A stretch of DNA of 64,000 bases. It comes from Geomonas sp. RF6 (GTDB lineage Bacteria; Desulfobacterota; Desulfuromonadia; Geobacterales; Geobacteraceae). A model generated the notes under the pieces. That model saw only the letters and a program-made list of their open reading frames with translations, made no database searches and was not told the origin of the DNA. Numbering within the stretch: position 1 is the first letter of the stretch; each line of letters opens with the position of its first letter. The stretch is taken from positions 3,183,001 to 3,247,000 of the forward strand of contig NZ_CP087999.1 of the NCBI RefSeq assembly GCF_021044625.1. The letters are read 5' to 3'. Shown here piece by piece: positions 1-8,265 of this stretch. Both the position numbers and the translations under genes were made by a program.

Positions 1-102
1 GAATACTTCAAGGAGAACCCGCCGGCGCGCTCCACCGTCGAGGTGAAGGGATTGCCGCGCGGTGCTACCGTGGAGATCGAGGTGATCGCTGTTCTCGGCT
101 AG
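1..102 (+). CDS. RidA/YjgF family protein, C-terminal fragment
   Basis: Only the last 33 codons are inside the window. The reading frame from base 1 ends in ARSTVEVKGLPRGATVEIEV and IAVLG before TAG. The R-S/T-x-V-x-V-x-x-L-P-x-G-A-x-V-E-I-E pattern is the conserved C-terminal strand of RidA (reactive intermediate deaminase), where the Arg binds the substrate carboxylate; family members deaminate enamine/imine intermediates from PLP enzymes. The 5' part lies to the left of the window, so start and length are unknown. Confidence 0.85.
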   Translation, partial: EYFKENPPARSTVEVKGLPRGATVEIEVIAVLG

Positions 103-110
103 GGGCACGA

Positions 111-146
111 AAAAAAGCCGCTGGCGCATGGAGCGCGAGCGGCTTT
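111..146 (-). terminator. Intrinsic terminator of rpmB
   Basis: An 8-bp stem (AAGCCGCT at 115-122 with AGCGGCTT at 138-145) is followed on the minus strand by a run of T (the A-run 110-116 on the plus strand). It lies 24 bp past the rpmB stop. It could also stop reading from the RidA gene, although the plus-strand T tract is only three bases. Confidence 0.75.
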
Positions 147-169
147 CGGGACCGAGCTGTGAGGAAGGC

Positions 170-361
170 TTAGAGAGCCTTGGTAACGTGACCGGAGCGG
201 ATGCAGCGGGTGCAGACCTTGATGCTCCTGACGGTACCGTTCTTCACGGCCTTGATCTTCTGCAGATTCGGACGCCAGACCTTGCTGGTTTTGTTGTTAG
301 CGTGGCTGACGTTATTCCCGAAGCTAGGGCCTTTACCGCAGATTTCGCATATTCTGGACAT
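170..361 (-). CDS. rpmB: 50S ribosomal protein L28
   Basis: The 63-residue protein starts [20 protein letters not shown] and carries the L28 signature: a CxxC pair near the N-terminus (C5, C8), the SHANNKT-type stretch, RPNLQ, and a second Cys pair (VCTRCIRSG). L28 is a late-assembly protein of the large ribosomal subunit; the four-Cys form binds zinc. Length and composition are normal for the family. It is monocistronic, with its own promoter at 397-425 and terminator at 111-146. The upstream GGGGGGT may act as the ribosome-binding site. Confidence 0.97.
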   Translation of the reverse strand: MSRICEICGKGPSFGNNVSHANNKTSKVWRPNLQKIKAVKNGTVRSIKVCTRCIRSGHVTKAL

Positions 362-396
362 TTCTTCATACCCCCCGGTGTTTACTGAAGTCGCTA

Positions 397-425
397 TTTA
401 TATCAGATGACGGGAGCGCACGCAA
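397..425 (-). promoter_or_regulatory. Probable sigma-70 promoter of rpmB
   Basis: On the minus strand, TTGCGT (420-425) and TATAAA (397-402) are separated by 17 bp. The hexamers lie about 36-64 bp before the rpmB start. Confidence 0.6.
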
Positions 426-471
426 GGGAAAAATGCGTGGTGCCATCTCGGTTTAGTATAAGGTATTGTCT

Positions 472-1062
472 ATGGGTTTAATCAAGGGAATCTTCTCCCT
501 GCTCCTTTTGTTCCTCGTATTTATCAGTGTCCTCTTCGTCGATTTCGTGTACAAGACCTACTCCGTGAGCCAGCGCGAAGTGCGCGCCGACGCCATCGTC
601 GTTCTGGCGGGCGGCAAGGGGCGCATCGAAGAGGGTGCAAGGCTGTACCGGCAGGGGGAGGGGCGCCTCCTTTTTCTGATCGGCGTGGACCCGCTGGTGA
701 GAAAGGTGGAGCTCTTCAAGGGGAGTAGGGCGGAAGGGGTCTTTCTCGAGAAGGTTTCCCGCAACACGCTGGAAAACGCGCTCTATGCGCGGGATCTCAT
801 CGTAAAGCACAAGGTCAACTCGATCAAGCTCATCACCTCGCGCTACCACATGAAGCGCGCTACCCTCATTTTCCGCAACGCACTCCCGAAGGACATCGCG
901 ATCTACGCGCATCCGCTCGACTCCACGAACCTGAAGGAGGACTGGTGGGTGCACGGCGGCAGCTTCAAGCTCCTCTTTTCCGAGTTCTACAAGTACTGCA
1001 TGTTCCGGATCTTCTTCCTCCTCGCCCCGGGCGAGCTGAGGCCGCTCCCGGTGCCGGCGTAA
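472..1062 (+). CDS. YdcF/DUF218-family membrane-anchored protein
   Basis: A 196-residue protein with one N-terminal hydrophobic segment (about residues 3-25, LLLLFLVFISVLFV) followed by a DUF218 domain: DAIVVLAGG, an Asn-rich helix (SRNTLENALYARDLI), and the SRYHMKRA motif in which the Ser-x-x-H-M-x-R-A pattern is typical. Relatives include SanA and ElyC, linked to envelope integrity; the biochemical activity is not settled. The frame is also open to a TTG at 466, but an AAGG at 460-463 fits the ATG at 472, so the ATG is preferred. It stands alone between rpmB and a REP-like repeat. Confidence 0.8.
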   Translation: MGLIKGIFSLLLLFLVFISVLFVDFVYKTYSVSQREVRADAIVVLAGGKGRIEEGARLYRQGEGRLLFLIGVDPLVRKVELFKGSRAEGVFLEKVSRNTLENALYARDLIVKHKVNSIKLITSRYHMKRATLIFRNALPKDIAIYAHPLDSTNLKEDWWVHGGSFKLLFSEFYKYCMFRIFFLLAPGELRPLPVPA

Positions 1063-1082
1063 GCCAGGAGTGGCGGATCCAA

Positions 1083-1175
1083 TGTAGGCCGGGATAAGCC
1101 GCCAGGCGTTCCCGGCAGTCCACCCCAGACGCAGCGAGCGAATGCCGGAAACGCTACCGCTTATTCCGGCCTACA
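1083..1175. repeat. REP-like imperfect palindrome, copy 1
   Basis: About 93 bp beginning TGTAGGCCGGGATAAGCCGC and ending CTTATTCCGGCCTACA. The outer arms are inverted copies of each other, and inner GGCGTTCCCGGCA / TGCCGGAAACGC form a second pair. Related copies are at 3697-3788, 31620-31718 and 55910-56009, with a half copy at 62993-63015. All are intergenic. Confidence 0.85.
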
Positions 1176-1245
1176 GGTGCCAGCGCGCCTCACTGTCGAT
1201 GATGACTGCAATGGCAACAAATAGTACAGGCAGGGAACCGACCGC

Positions 1246-2811
1246 ATGACCGACCACAGCAAGTACCGCATCTTCGCCGTCGGCGACATCAACGCCTTCT
1301 TCGGCCTCATGCTCGACAACATAAGCGACCTGGTGATCATGGCGAGCATCCTCATGGGCGCCTTCCAGATGCCGCGCGACATCGTGCTGTACCGGATGAT
1401 TCCGGGGAGCGCCATCGGGGTACTGCTCGGCGATCTCCTCTACACCTTCATGGCGGTGCGCCTGGCGCGCAGGACCGGGAGCTCGACCGTCACAGCGATG
1501 CCCCTCGGCCTCGATACGCCGTCGACCTTCGGGATGGCCTTCGGTGTCATCGGCCCCTGCTTCCTTGCCACCAGGGATGCCACCTTCACCTGGCAGGTGG
1601 GGATGGCGGTGGTGGTCCTCATGGGGCTTCTGAAGATCGTTGCCTCCTTCTGCGCCCCTGCCTTGCGTCGCGCCGTCCCCCGCGCCGGTCTCCTCGGCAG
1701 TATCGCCGCCGTGGCGCTTCTCCTCATCGCCTATCTGCCGACCCTGCGCCTCATCTCCTCCCCGGTCGTCGGATTTCTCTCCTTAGGTATTGTGCTGGCG
1801 GCACTGGTTGCGAAGATCCGTCTCCCGTTCCGCCTGCCGGGGGCCTTTGCCGGGATCGTGTGCGGCACTATCCTGTACTATTTCCTCGGCTGGATCGGGC
1901 TCCTGCCGGGAAGCCACCAGTTCCTGCCGCATCTCCCCCAGTTGCAGGTCGCTTTCCCACTGCCGACCTTTCAATTCATGCACGGCATGACGAAGGCGCT
2001 GACCTACCTCCCCCTGGCGATCCCCTTTGCGCTTGCCACCGTCGTTGGGGGGATCGACGTCTCCGAAAGCGCGGCCGCGGCGGGGGATGATTACCACACC
2101 CGGGACGTCCTCCTCGTGGAGGGGGTGGCGACCCTCCTCGCCGGGATGTGCGGCGGCGTCATCCAGTCCACCCCCTACATCGGTCACCCTGCGTACAAGG
2201 ATATGGGCGGGCGTGCCGGGTACACCCTCGCCACCGCACTCTTCGTCGGGCTCGGCGGGATCTTCGGGTACCTCTCCTTCTTCGTCGATCTCCTTCCTCC
2301 GGCAGCGGTCGCGCCGATCCTCATCTTCATCGGCGTGGAAATAACTGCGCAGGCATTCGAGGCGACGCCAAAGCGGCACTACAAGGCGATAGCCCTCTCT
2401 TTCCTCCCCGTCATCGCGTATCTCGTGCAGATCGAGCTCGGCCTCATGCTGGGGAACCTCGGAAAGACCATTGCCGACCTCAGCGGCGAATTCCTCGACG
2501 GCTACCGCGCCACGCTGATCATGGGGAACGGTTTCATCGTCACCGCCCTCTTGTGGGGGGGTGGGTTTGCGGCGCTTCTCGACCACCGCCTGAAGAGGGG
2601 GGCACTTTTCATGGTCGTTGCCGCGCTCGCCACCCTGTGCGGCGCCATTCACTCTCCCCTGCCAAGCGGCGCCATGTTTCTTCCCTGGCAACTCCCTGAG
2701 CCCCTGGTGATGCACCTCGCTGCTGGCTACGGCGTCCTCGCGCTCCTCTTCCTGCTGCTCGATCGCTTCCATAGCGGCCTTCCTGTCCCCTCGACTGGCG
2801 AAGAAGAGTGA
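1246..2811 (+). CDS. Multi-pass inner-membrane permease (xanthine/uracil-permease-like)
   Basis: A 521-residue, strongly hydrophobic protein with roughly 12-14 predicted membrane spans. The N-terminal FAVGDINAFFGLMLDNISDL segment, the RARRTG-like loop (VRLARRTG), TAMPLGLDTPSTFG, and the central VVGGIDVSESAAAAGDDY plus GVIQSTPYIGHPAYKDMGG stretches resemble the carrier and gate regions of NCS2/SulP-fold permeases. The best reading is secondary transport of an anionic or heterocyclic solute; the substrate cannot be told from sequence. It is preceded by a weak AGGGA about 13 bases upstream and by REP copy 1. No partner enzyme is adjacent. Confidence 0.7.
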   Translation: MTDHSKYRIFAVGDINAFFGLMLDNISDLVIMASILMGAFQMPRDIVLYRMIPGSAIGVLLGDLLYTFMAVRLARRTGSSTVTAMPLGLDTPSTFGMAFGVIGPCFLATRDATFTWQVGMAVVVLMGLLKIVASFCAPALRRAVPRAGLLGSIAAVALLLIAYLPTLRLISSPVVGFLSLGIVLAALVAKIRLPFRLPGAFAGIVCGTILYYFLGWIGLLPGSHQFLPHLPQLQVAFPLPTFQFMHGMTKALTYLPLAIPFALATVVGGIDVSESAAAAGDDYHTRDVLLVEGVATLLAGMCGGVIQSTPYIGHPAYKDMGGRAGYTLATALFVGLGGIFGYLSFFVDLLPPAAVAPILIFIGVEITAQAFEATPKRHYKAIALSFLPVIAYLVQIELGLMLGNLGKTIADLSGEFLDGYRATLIMGNGFIVTALLWGGGFAALLDHRLKRGALFMVVAALATLCGAIHSPLPSGAMFLPWQLPEPLVMHLAAGYGVLALLFLLLDRFHSGLPVPSTGEEE

Positions 2812-2897
2812 CGTGCAATAACCTCGGTCGCCGTTATAGAATAAAGGGGTGTCAGAGGTGACGCAGACAGCGCCCGGTGCAGGTGAGGGAGGAGTGA

Positions 2898-3629
2898 ATG
2901 AAGAAGGCGATGAAGCTTGCGGTAGTCTCCGGAGGGTCGAGGGGGCTCGGGGCGGAGATATGTGCAGAATATGTCAGGGGCGGTTTCGAGGTGGTGGAGT
3001 TTTCGCGCAGCGCGCCCCACAGCTTCTCGGTGCGTGCAGACTTCTCTGACCCGGTTGCGGCCTCCGGCATCATTTCGGAGAAGCTCACCATGCTGGCCGG
3101 GAACGACTACGACGAGATCGTTATCGTCAGCAATGCGGGACTAATCAGCCCGATCGGGCCCGCGCCGCAGAAGGACAGAAAGCACGTTCTGAACAACATC
3201 AATGTCAACTTCACTACCGCGATCCTCTTTATATGTGAGGCCGTGCGGCTCTTTCAGGAACGCCCCGGGAAAAAGACGGTGGCGCATACCACTTCCGGTG
3301 CAGCGCAAAAGGCGTATGCAGGGCTCTCTCTGTATTGTGCGGCGAAGGCGGGGATGGAGAACTTTATCCGCTCCCTTTCGGCGGAGCAGGAGAGGGAGCC
3401 GAACCCCTTCCAGGTCATCAGTATCGATCCCGGTGTCATGGACACTGACATGCAGGCCGATATCAGAGCGTCGAGCGCCACGGAATTCCCCTCGCTCGAC
3501 CGTTTTCTGGAGCTGAAGAAATTCGAACAGTTGCCACAGCCACGCCACATCGCTGCCGCCATCTTCAGGATCATCGGCAGGAACAACCGCACCGGTGTGC
3601 GCTACGTCGCATCGGATTTCCTGGAGTGA
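2898..3629 (+). CDS. Short-chain dehydrogenase/reductase (benzil/sepiapterin reductase-like)
   Basis: The 243-residue protein has a classical SDR Rossmann fold. The cofactor loop SGGSRGLG is at about residues 11-18, followed by SNAGLI (NNAG equivalent), a Ser in HTTSGAAQ, and the catalytic YCAAK (Y-x-x-x-K). The region SIDPGVMDTDMQADIRASS and the FPSLDRFLELK segment resemble Bacillus YueD-type benzil reductase and sepiapterin reductases, which are NADPH-dependent ketone reductases; the physiological substrate is unknown. A strong RBS (GGGAGGAG) sits 7 bases before the ATG. Confidence 0.85.
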   Translation: MKKAMKLAVVSGGSRGLGAEICAEYVRGGFEVVEFSRSAPHSFSVRADFSDPVAASGIISEKLTMLAGNDYDEIVIVSNAGLISPIGPAPQKDRKHVLNNINVNFTTAILFICEAVRLFQERPGKKTVAHTTSGAAQKAYAGLSLYCAAKAGMENFIRSLSAEQEREPNPFQVISIDPGVMDTDMQADIRASSATEFPSLDRFLELKKFEQLPQPRHIAAAIFRIIGRNNRTGVRYVASDFLE

Positions 3630-3696
3630 GACTCCGCCGCTGGCGGTACGATCCCTTCTCCCCACTCCCCACCCTGTCTCCTTACGCCGGATAAAA

Positions 3697-3788
3697 TGTA
3701 GGCCGGAATAAAGCGATAGCGTTTCCGGCATTCGCTGGTGGCGCTGCGGTGGACTGCCGGGAACGCCTGCGGCTTATCCCGGCCTACA
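3697..3788. repeat. REP-like imperfect palindrome, copy 2
   Basis: TGTAGGCCGGAATAAAGCGA at the left and TTATCCCGGCCTACA at the right, with inner GTTTCCGGCATTCG and GACTGCCGGGAACGCC. It is the reverse orientation of copy 1. It separates the SDR gene from the convergent alkD-like gene. Confidence 0.85.
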
Positions 3789-3827
3789 TGGACGCTGGTG
3801 GCCCCTCTGCTAGATCGTCCCCTTCAG

Positions 3828-4511
3828 TTAACCCAGACGCCTCTCCTCCGGCAATCTCTCTATCGCGTAGCGCAGCATCGTCCTCGGCATCTGCCGGTAG
3901 TGCAGGGCGAGAAACTCCTCCTCGCGGCACAGGTCACGCTTTCCTACCTCCCGCAGCATCCACCCCACCGCCTTGTGAATGAGATCCTCCCTGTCGTGCA
4001 GGAGTTGCTCCGCGACGAGGAGGGTGGAGTCGAAGCTCTTTTTCCTGATGAAGTGAAAGGTGGACATGATGGCGATGCGCCGCTCCCAGAGGGAACGGGA
4101 GAGGGCGAGGCGGTGCAGGAGCCCGTGGTCGCGCTCCCAAAGATGCGCCCCTACCAGATGTTCGGCTGAGCAGTCGACGAGGTCCCAGTTGTTGATATGG
4201 CGAGTGTTGTCGAGGTAGAGGTCGTGTATAGCGGTCCGGGCGGCCTCTGTTCCCTTCCCGTACTTCAGTACCAGGATCAGCAGGGCGAGCAGCCGGTCCT
4301 CGTGGTAGCGGCTGTTCAGAAGGAGCTCCGCCTCTTCCATCGGGAGCTCCCGGTGTTTGCGGGCGAGAGCACGCAAGGGCGGGACCCGGATGCCGCGGAA
4401 TATGTCCCCCTCGCCGTACTCTCCGGGAGCCGTCTTGAAGTACCTCTGGAGGAAGAGGGCGTCGTGAGGGTTGGAGAGGTGGTGCAAGTCAACTTGTATC
4501 GCGTCCAGCAT
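3828..4511 (-). CDS. DNA alkylation repair protein, AlkD-type HEAT-like glycosylase
   Basis: A 227-residue all-helical protein. Landmarks are YFKTAPGEYGEGD near residue 24, FRGIRVPPLRALAR, the Trp/Asp-containing INNWDLVDCSAEHLVG, and HKAVGWMLREVGKRD close to the C-terminus. This order matches AlkD, which excises bulky or positively charged alkylated bases without base flipping, using a conserved Asp in the N-W-D-L-V-D segment. Length is usual for the family. The gene starts 30 bp from the 111-bp G/C repeat. Convergent with the SDR gene. Confidence 0.9.
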   Translation of the reverse strand: MLDAIQVDLHHLSNPHDALFLQRYFKTAPGEYGEGDIFRGIRVPPLRALARKHRELPMEEAELLLNSRYHEDRLLALLILVLKYGKGTEAARTAIHDLYLDNTRHINNWDLVDCSAEHLVGAHLWERDHGLLHRLALSRSLWERRIAIMSTFHFIRKKSFDSTLLVAEQLLHDREDLIHKAVGWMLREVGKRDLCREEEFLALHYRQMPRTMLRYAIERLPEERRLG

Positions 4512-4540
4512 AGTTTCTGCTCCCTTACTCCGTGGTAGGC

Positions 4541-4651
4541 ACGTCCCCTCCCCCCTTGCGGGGGAGGGCCAGGGTGGGGGGGAAGGTGCCAGCAGTCAAG
4601 CATATGGCGGCTTCACCCACCCCCTGTCCCCCTCCCGTCAAGGGAGGGGGG
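4541..4651. repeat. 111-bp G/C-rich inverted-repeat element, copy A
   Basis: Begins ACGTCCCCTCCCCCCTTGCG and ends CCGTCAAGGGAGGGGGGAG. Both ends are small hairpins (CCCTCCCCCC..GGGGGAGGG and CCCTCCC..GGGAGGG) joined by GGGTGGGGGGGAAGGTGCCA and TTCACCCACCCCCTGTCCCC, which are themselves near-complementary. A second copy with the same length and high identity is at 11786-11896. Confidence 0.85.
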
Positions 4652-4660
4652 AGCCTCAAT

Positions 4661-4692
4661 AAAAAAGGGACGCCTTGCTGCTGGCGTCCCTC
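4661..4692 (-). terminator. Terminator of the tmk-holB-ricT-metG operon
   Basis: GGGACGCC (4667-4674) pairs with GGCGTCCC (4683-4690) around an 8-base loop. On the minus strand it is followed by six T (A-run 4661-4666). It lies 34 bp after the metG stop. Confidence 0.85.
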
Positions 4693-4723
4693 TCTTTTCC
4701 TTCACATGCTCAAAATACTGTCG

Positions 4724-6253
4724 CTACTCCGCCTTCTCGTCGATCCTCGGGAAGAGCGCCTCCGCCTTCGAGATCGTCGTCCCTGCCTTCAGGCCGCCCC
4801 AGGTAAAGGATGACTGGTCCGGCTCGCCAACGACGCCGAGGGAGCAAAGCCCCTTCTCCGCCGTCTTCGGCATGAAGGCCGACAGCAGGAGGAAGGAGAT
4901 GCGCTGCGCCTCCAGCATGTGATACATCACCGTCCCCAGACGCTCCTTCTGGGCGGGGTCTTTCGCCAGCGTCCACGGGGCGGTCTCGTCGATGTACTTG
5001 TTCCCCGCGGAGATGACTTCCCAGATACTCTGCAGCGCGCGGCTGAAGGCGAGCTCGTCGAGGTAGGAGTCGACCTGCGTCACCATCCCCTCTGCTTTCT
5101 CCCGCAGCGCCTGGTCGAGCTCGGTCGGTGCCCCCGGCTCCGGCAGCACGCCGCCGAAGTACTTGTTGAGCATCGCGGTGGAGCGGCTCAAGAGGTTCCC
5201 GAGATCGTTTGCGAGGTCGGAATTGATGCGGTGGATCAGCGCGGAGTGCGAGAAGTCGCCGTCCAGTCCGAACGGTACCTCGCGCAGGAGGAAGTAGCGC
5301 ACCGCGTCCACGCCGTACTTGTCGACCAGCATGTTCGGCTCGACCACGTTCTGCAGGCTCTTGCTCATCTTCTGCCCCTCGACCGTCCACCAGCCGTGCG
5401 CGAACACCTTCTTCGGGAGCGGGAGCCCCGCGGCGAGGAGGAACGTCGGCCAGTACACCGTGTGGAAGCGCAGGATGTCCTTCCCGATGAGGTGTACGTC
5501 GACCGGCCAGTACTTGGAGAAGTTCCCCTCCTCATCCGGATATCCGAGCGCGGTGATGTAGTTGGTGAGGGCGTCGAACCAGACGTAGACGATGTGCTTG
5601 TCGTTCTCCGGAACGGGGATCCCCCACTGGAAGGTGGTGCGGGAGACGGAAAGATCGCGCAGACCCTCTTTCACAAAGGAGATGATCTCGTTTCGCCTCG
5701 ACTTCGGCTGGATGAAGTCGGGGTTCGCCTCGATGTGCGCCAGGAGTGCCTCCTGGTACTTGCTCATCCTGAAGAAGTACGACTCTTCCTTCAGCTTCTC
5801 CGTCGGACGGTTGCAGTCCGGGCACTTGAAGTCGATGAGCTGCGTCTCGGTCCAGAACGTTTCGCAGGGGGTACAGTACCAGTCCTCGTACTCGCCGAGG
5901 TAGATGTCCCCCTTGTCCTGCACCCTCTTGAAGAATTCGGAGACACCCTTCTTGTGGCGCTCCTGGCTGGTGCGGATGAAGTCCGAGTAGGAGATCTCCA
6001 GCTTGTCCCACAGCGACTGGAACCGCTTCATGACGCGGTCGGCGAGCTCCAGCGGAGTCTCCCCCGCGGCATTTGCCGCCTTCTCGACCTTCTGCCCATG
6101 CTCGTCGGTGCCGGTGAGGAAGAAGACGTCGAACCCCTTCAGCCTCTTGTAGCGAGCCAGCACGTCGGCGGCCAGGGTCGTATAGGCGTGCCCGATGTGC
6201 GGGACGTCATTTACGTAGTAGATGGGGGTCGTGACGTAGTAGCTCGGTTTCAT
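4724..6253 (-). CDS. metG: Methionyl-tRNA synthetase
   Basis: A 509-residue class I aminoacyl-tRNA synthetase that charges tRNA-Met in the cytoplasm. The HIGH motif is PHIGHAY near residue 19-25, TGTDEHGQKV follows, a CTPCETFW ... CPDCNRP four-Cys zinc knuckle sits around residues 127-147, and KMSKS occurs in EGQKMSKSLQN. It lacks the C-terminal EMAP/Trbp111-like tRNA-binding domain of longer MetG proteins, giving the compact form. The ATG overlaps the ricT stop (TAATG), so it is the last gene of a coupled operon ending in the terminator at 4661-4692. Confidence 0.97.
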   Translation of the reverse strand: MKPSYYVTTPIYYVNDVPHIGHAYTTLAADVLARYKRLKGFDVFFLTGTDEHGQKVEKAANAAGETPLELADRVMKRFQSLWDKLEISYSDFIRTSQERHKKGVSEFFKRVQDKGDIYLGEYEDWYCTPCETFWTETQLIDFKCPDCNRPTEKLKEESYFFRMSKYQEALLAHIEANPDFIQPKSRRNEIISFVKEGLRDLSVSRTTFQWGIPVPENDKHIVYVWFDALTNYITALGYPDEEGNFSKYWPVDVHLIGKDILRFHTVYWPTFLLAAGLPLPKKVFAHGWWTVEGQKMSKSLQNVVEPNMLVDKYGVDAVRYFLLREVPFGLDGDFSHSALIHRINSDLANDLGNLLSRSTAMLNKYFGGVLPEPGAPTELDQALREKAEGMVTQVDSYLDELAFSRALQSIWEVISAGNKYIDETAPWTLAKDPAQKERLGTVMYHMLEAQRISFLLLSAFMPKTAEKGLCSLGVVGEPDQSSFTWGGLKAGTTISKAEALFPRIDEKAE

Positions 6254-7197
6254 TATGGTTTCTCCTTTTTCCTTTCCTTGACGTCGACGGGGCGCCGCTC
6301 ACGGCGTTGCTGCTTCTCGCGCGCGGCCTTCGACTTCGGATCGTTTCCTTGCGCCTCCCCCTTTTGCTGCTGCGGCTGCTTTTTGGGGCGGTCGCTGATA
6401 TTCTCCGGGGCGATCTCGTCACCCTTCAGTGTCACCAGCGTGTCGTCGGCGTTTTTGACCGTCACGGTCTGCTGCAGCACGTTCACCTTCACGACCTCGC
6501 CGTCTGCGCAGCCGCACTGGACTCTCTTGCCGCACTTGGGGAGCCCCTTCTTCAGGCTGCAGTAGGTGTCGTACTCGTAGGAGAGGCAGCACAGGAGCCT
6601 CCCGCACTGCCCGCTGATCTTGCTCGGGTTGAGGGCCAGGTTTTGCTCCTTTGCCATCTTCACCGACACCGGCTCGAACTCGCGAAGATACGACGAGCAG
6701 CAGAGCTCTCTGCCGCAGATGCCGATCCCCCCGACCATCTTCGATTCGTCCCGCACCCCGATCTGGCGCATCTCGATACGGGTGTGGAAGGCGTGGGCGA
6801 GATCCTTCACCAGCTCGCGAAAATCGACGCGGCCGTCGGCTGTGAAGTAGAAGATGGCCTTGGAGCCGTCAAAGAGGTACTCCACGCGGACGAGCTTCAT
6901 GTCCATCCCCCGCTCCTTGATGCGGGCGAGGCAGAACTTGTGCGCTTCCTTCTCCTTGGCGTGGTTCGCTGCGGCCGCCGCGAGGTCGGTCGGCTCGGCC
7001 AGGCGCTGCACCTGCTTTACCCCTTCCGGGAGGAGCGACTCCTCCACTTCCATGGGGCCCGCCACGACGGTGCCTATCGTTTTCCCCCGCTCCGTTTCGA
7101 CGATGACCTTGTCGCCCTGGCTGAGGATGAATTTGCCGACGGTGAAGTCGTAGAGCTTTCCTGCGGTGTTGTATTGAATCCTTACTATCTTTGCCAA
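6253..7197 (-). CDS. ricT: PSP1-domain regulatory iron-sulfur protein, RicT/YaaT family
   Basis: The 314-residue protein has an N-terminal PSP1 region (VRIQYNTAGKLYDF, ETERGKTIGTVVAGP) and the Cys-rich centre typical of RicT: GGIGICGRELCCSSYLREF and ISGQCGRLLCCLSYEYDTY, followed by PKCGKRVQC. In Bacillus, RicT (YaaT) forms the Y-complex that carries Fe-S clusters and directs mRNA maturation and phosphorelay behaviour. The C-terminal 50 residues are a charged K/R/Q tail of low complexity. The gene sits between holB and metG, the same order seen in many bacteria (tmk-holB-yaaT-metG). Confidence 0.9.
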   Translation of the reverse strand: MAKIVRIQYNTAGKLYDFTVGKFILSQGDKVIVETERGKTIGTVVAGPMEVEESLLPEGVKQVQRLAEPTDLAAAAANHAKEKEAHKFCLARIKERGMDMKLVRVEYLFDGSKAIFYFTADGRVDFRELVKDLAHAFHTRIEMRQIGVRDESKMVGGIGICGRELCCSSYLREFEPVSVKMAKEQNLALNPSKISGQCGRLLCCLSYEYDTYCSLKKGLPKCGKRVQCGCADGEVVKVNVLQQTVTVKNADDTLVTLKGDEIAPENISDRPKKQPQQQKGEAQGNDPKSKAAREKQQRRERRPVDVKERKKEKP

Positions 7198-7291
7198 AAA
7201 TGGCCTCCAGATCAGGAGCCCCGCTCCTGTAGGCTTTGCGTGTGGTACTGCCGGGTGGCGCCACCTCTATGGTGAGATGGGCCGAAGGGGT

Positions 7292-8263
7292 TTATCCCCT
7301 TTTTGCCGCCGCGAGCTTCATGAAGAAGACCTCGAAGGCGAGTCGCGCGTTCACGTTGCGGTTCATGGCACCGCGCAGCGCCATGAGCTGCTCGATAAGC
7401 TCCATCACGGACGTCTTTCCAAGCCCCTGCGCCTCCCGCGCGACGAGTTCGGCGAGGTCGGCATTCGCCACACCCTCGGGGGTGGCGTCAAAGAGGAGGA
7501 TGTCCCGCAAAAAGGAGAGGAGAAGCTCGATGAGCTCCGGAATCCCTTCCTTGTTCCCCGCGCACTCCTCCGCCAGCGCGAGGAGGGGGGCGATGTCTGT
7601 GAGCGAGAGGGAGAAAACCCGCTCCAAAAACTCCCTGCGTCCCCCGAGCGCCCCCTGGCTCGTGATCTCCAGCGCGCGCTTCAGGCTCCCGGCGGAGAGG
7701 GTGGCGGCGATGCGCGCCGCGGCGGGGGCGATGCCGTCCAGCTCCAGGCGCTTCTCGATCGCCTCCTGCGAGAGGGGCTGGAAGGGGAGGGACTGGCAGC
7801 GCGACTGGATCGTCTGCAAGACAGCCGCGCGCTCCGGCGCGATGAGGATCATGAGCGCGTCCCCCGGCGGCTCCTCCAGCGTTTTCAGGAGGGCGTTTCC
7901 GGAGGAGGCGTTGAATTTGTGGGCGCCGTCTATGATGCACGCCTTCTTCGGCGCTTCGAAGGGGCGGTAGGCGAGTTCCTTCTGCAGCTCGCGCACCTGC
8001 TCGATCTTGATGAAGGCGCCGTCCGGCTCCAGGATGTGCAGATCCGGATGCTGCCCGGCCGCCACCCTCTTGCAGGAAGGACACACTCCGCACGCCTCCT
8101 CCGCGCTGCAAAACACCGCCTGCACGAAGGAGAGGGCGGTCTTTCTCTTGCCGCACCCCTCGATGCCGGAGAAGAGGTAGGCGTGCGCCACGCGTCCCAT
8201 GGAAATTGAGCGGCGCAGCACCGAAATCGCCTGGTCCTGCCCTATGACCTCGGAGAAGGCCAT
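7292..8263 (-). CDS. holB: DNA polymerase III subunit delta-prime
   Basis: 323 residues, beginning MAFSEVIGQDQAISVLRRSI. It is a clamp-loader AAA+ subunit: HAYLFSGIEGCGK near residues 28-40, a zinc module CGVCPSCKR at about 59-67, SSGNALLKTLEEPP (the SRC-like sensor region), and QSRCQSLPF carrying the SRC arginine-finger motif. The P-loop reads GCGKRKT, with Arg where Thr/Ser is expected, which fits delta-prime subunits that do not hydrolyse ATP. The frame is open upstream to 8812 through tmk in another frame, but only the ATG at 8263, 2 bp after the tmk stop, makes sense. Confidence 0.93.
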   Translation of the reverse strand: MAFSEVIGQDQAISVLRRSISMGRVAHAYLFSGIEGCGKRKTALSFVQAVFCSAEEACGVCPSCKRVAAGQHPDLHILEPDGAFIKIEQVRELQKELAYRPFEAPKKACIIDGAHKFNASSGNALLKTLEEPPGDALMILIAPERAAVLQTIQSRCQSLPFQPLSQEAIEKRLELDGIAPAAARIAATLSAGSLKRALEITSQGALGGRREFLERVFSLSLTDIAPLLALAEECAGNKEGIPELIELLLSFLRDILLFDATPEGVANADLAELVAREAQGLGKTSVMELIEQLMALRGAMNRNVNARLAFEVFFMKLAAAKRG

Positions 8264-8265
8264 AT

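Noticed and set aside
4919-6565. Long plus-strand open frame (548 codons) opposite metG and ricT
   Set aside because: It is the antisense frame of two certain genes, rich in Arg/Val/His from G+C bias, with no domain.
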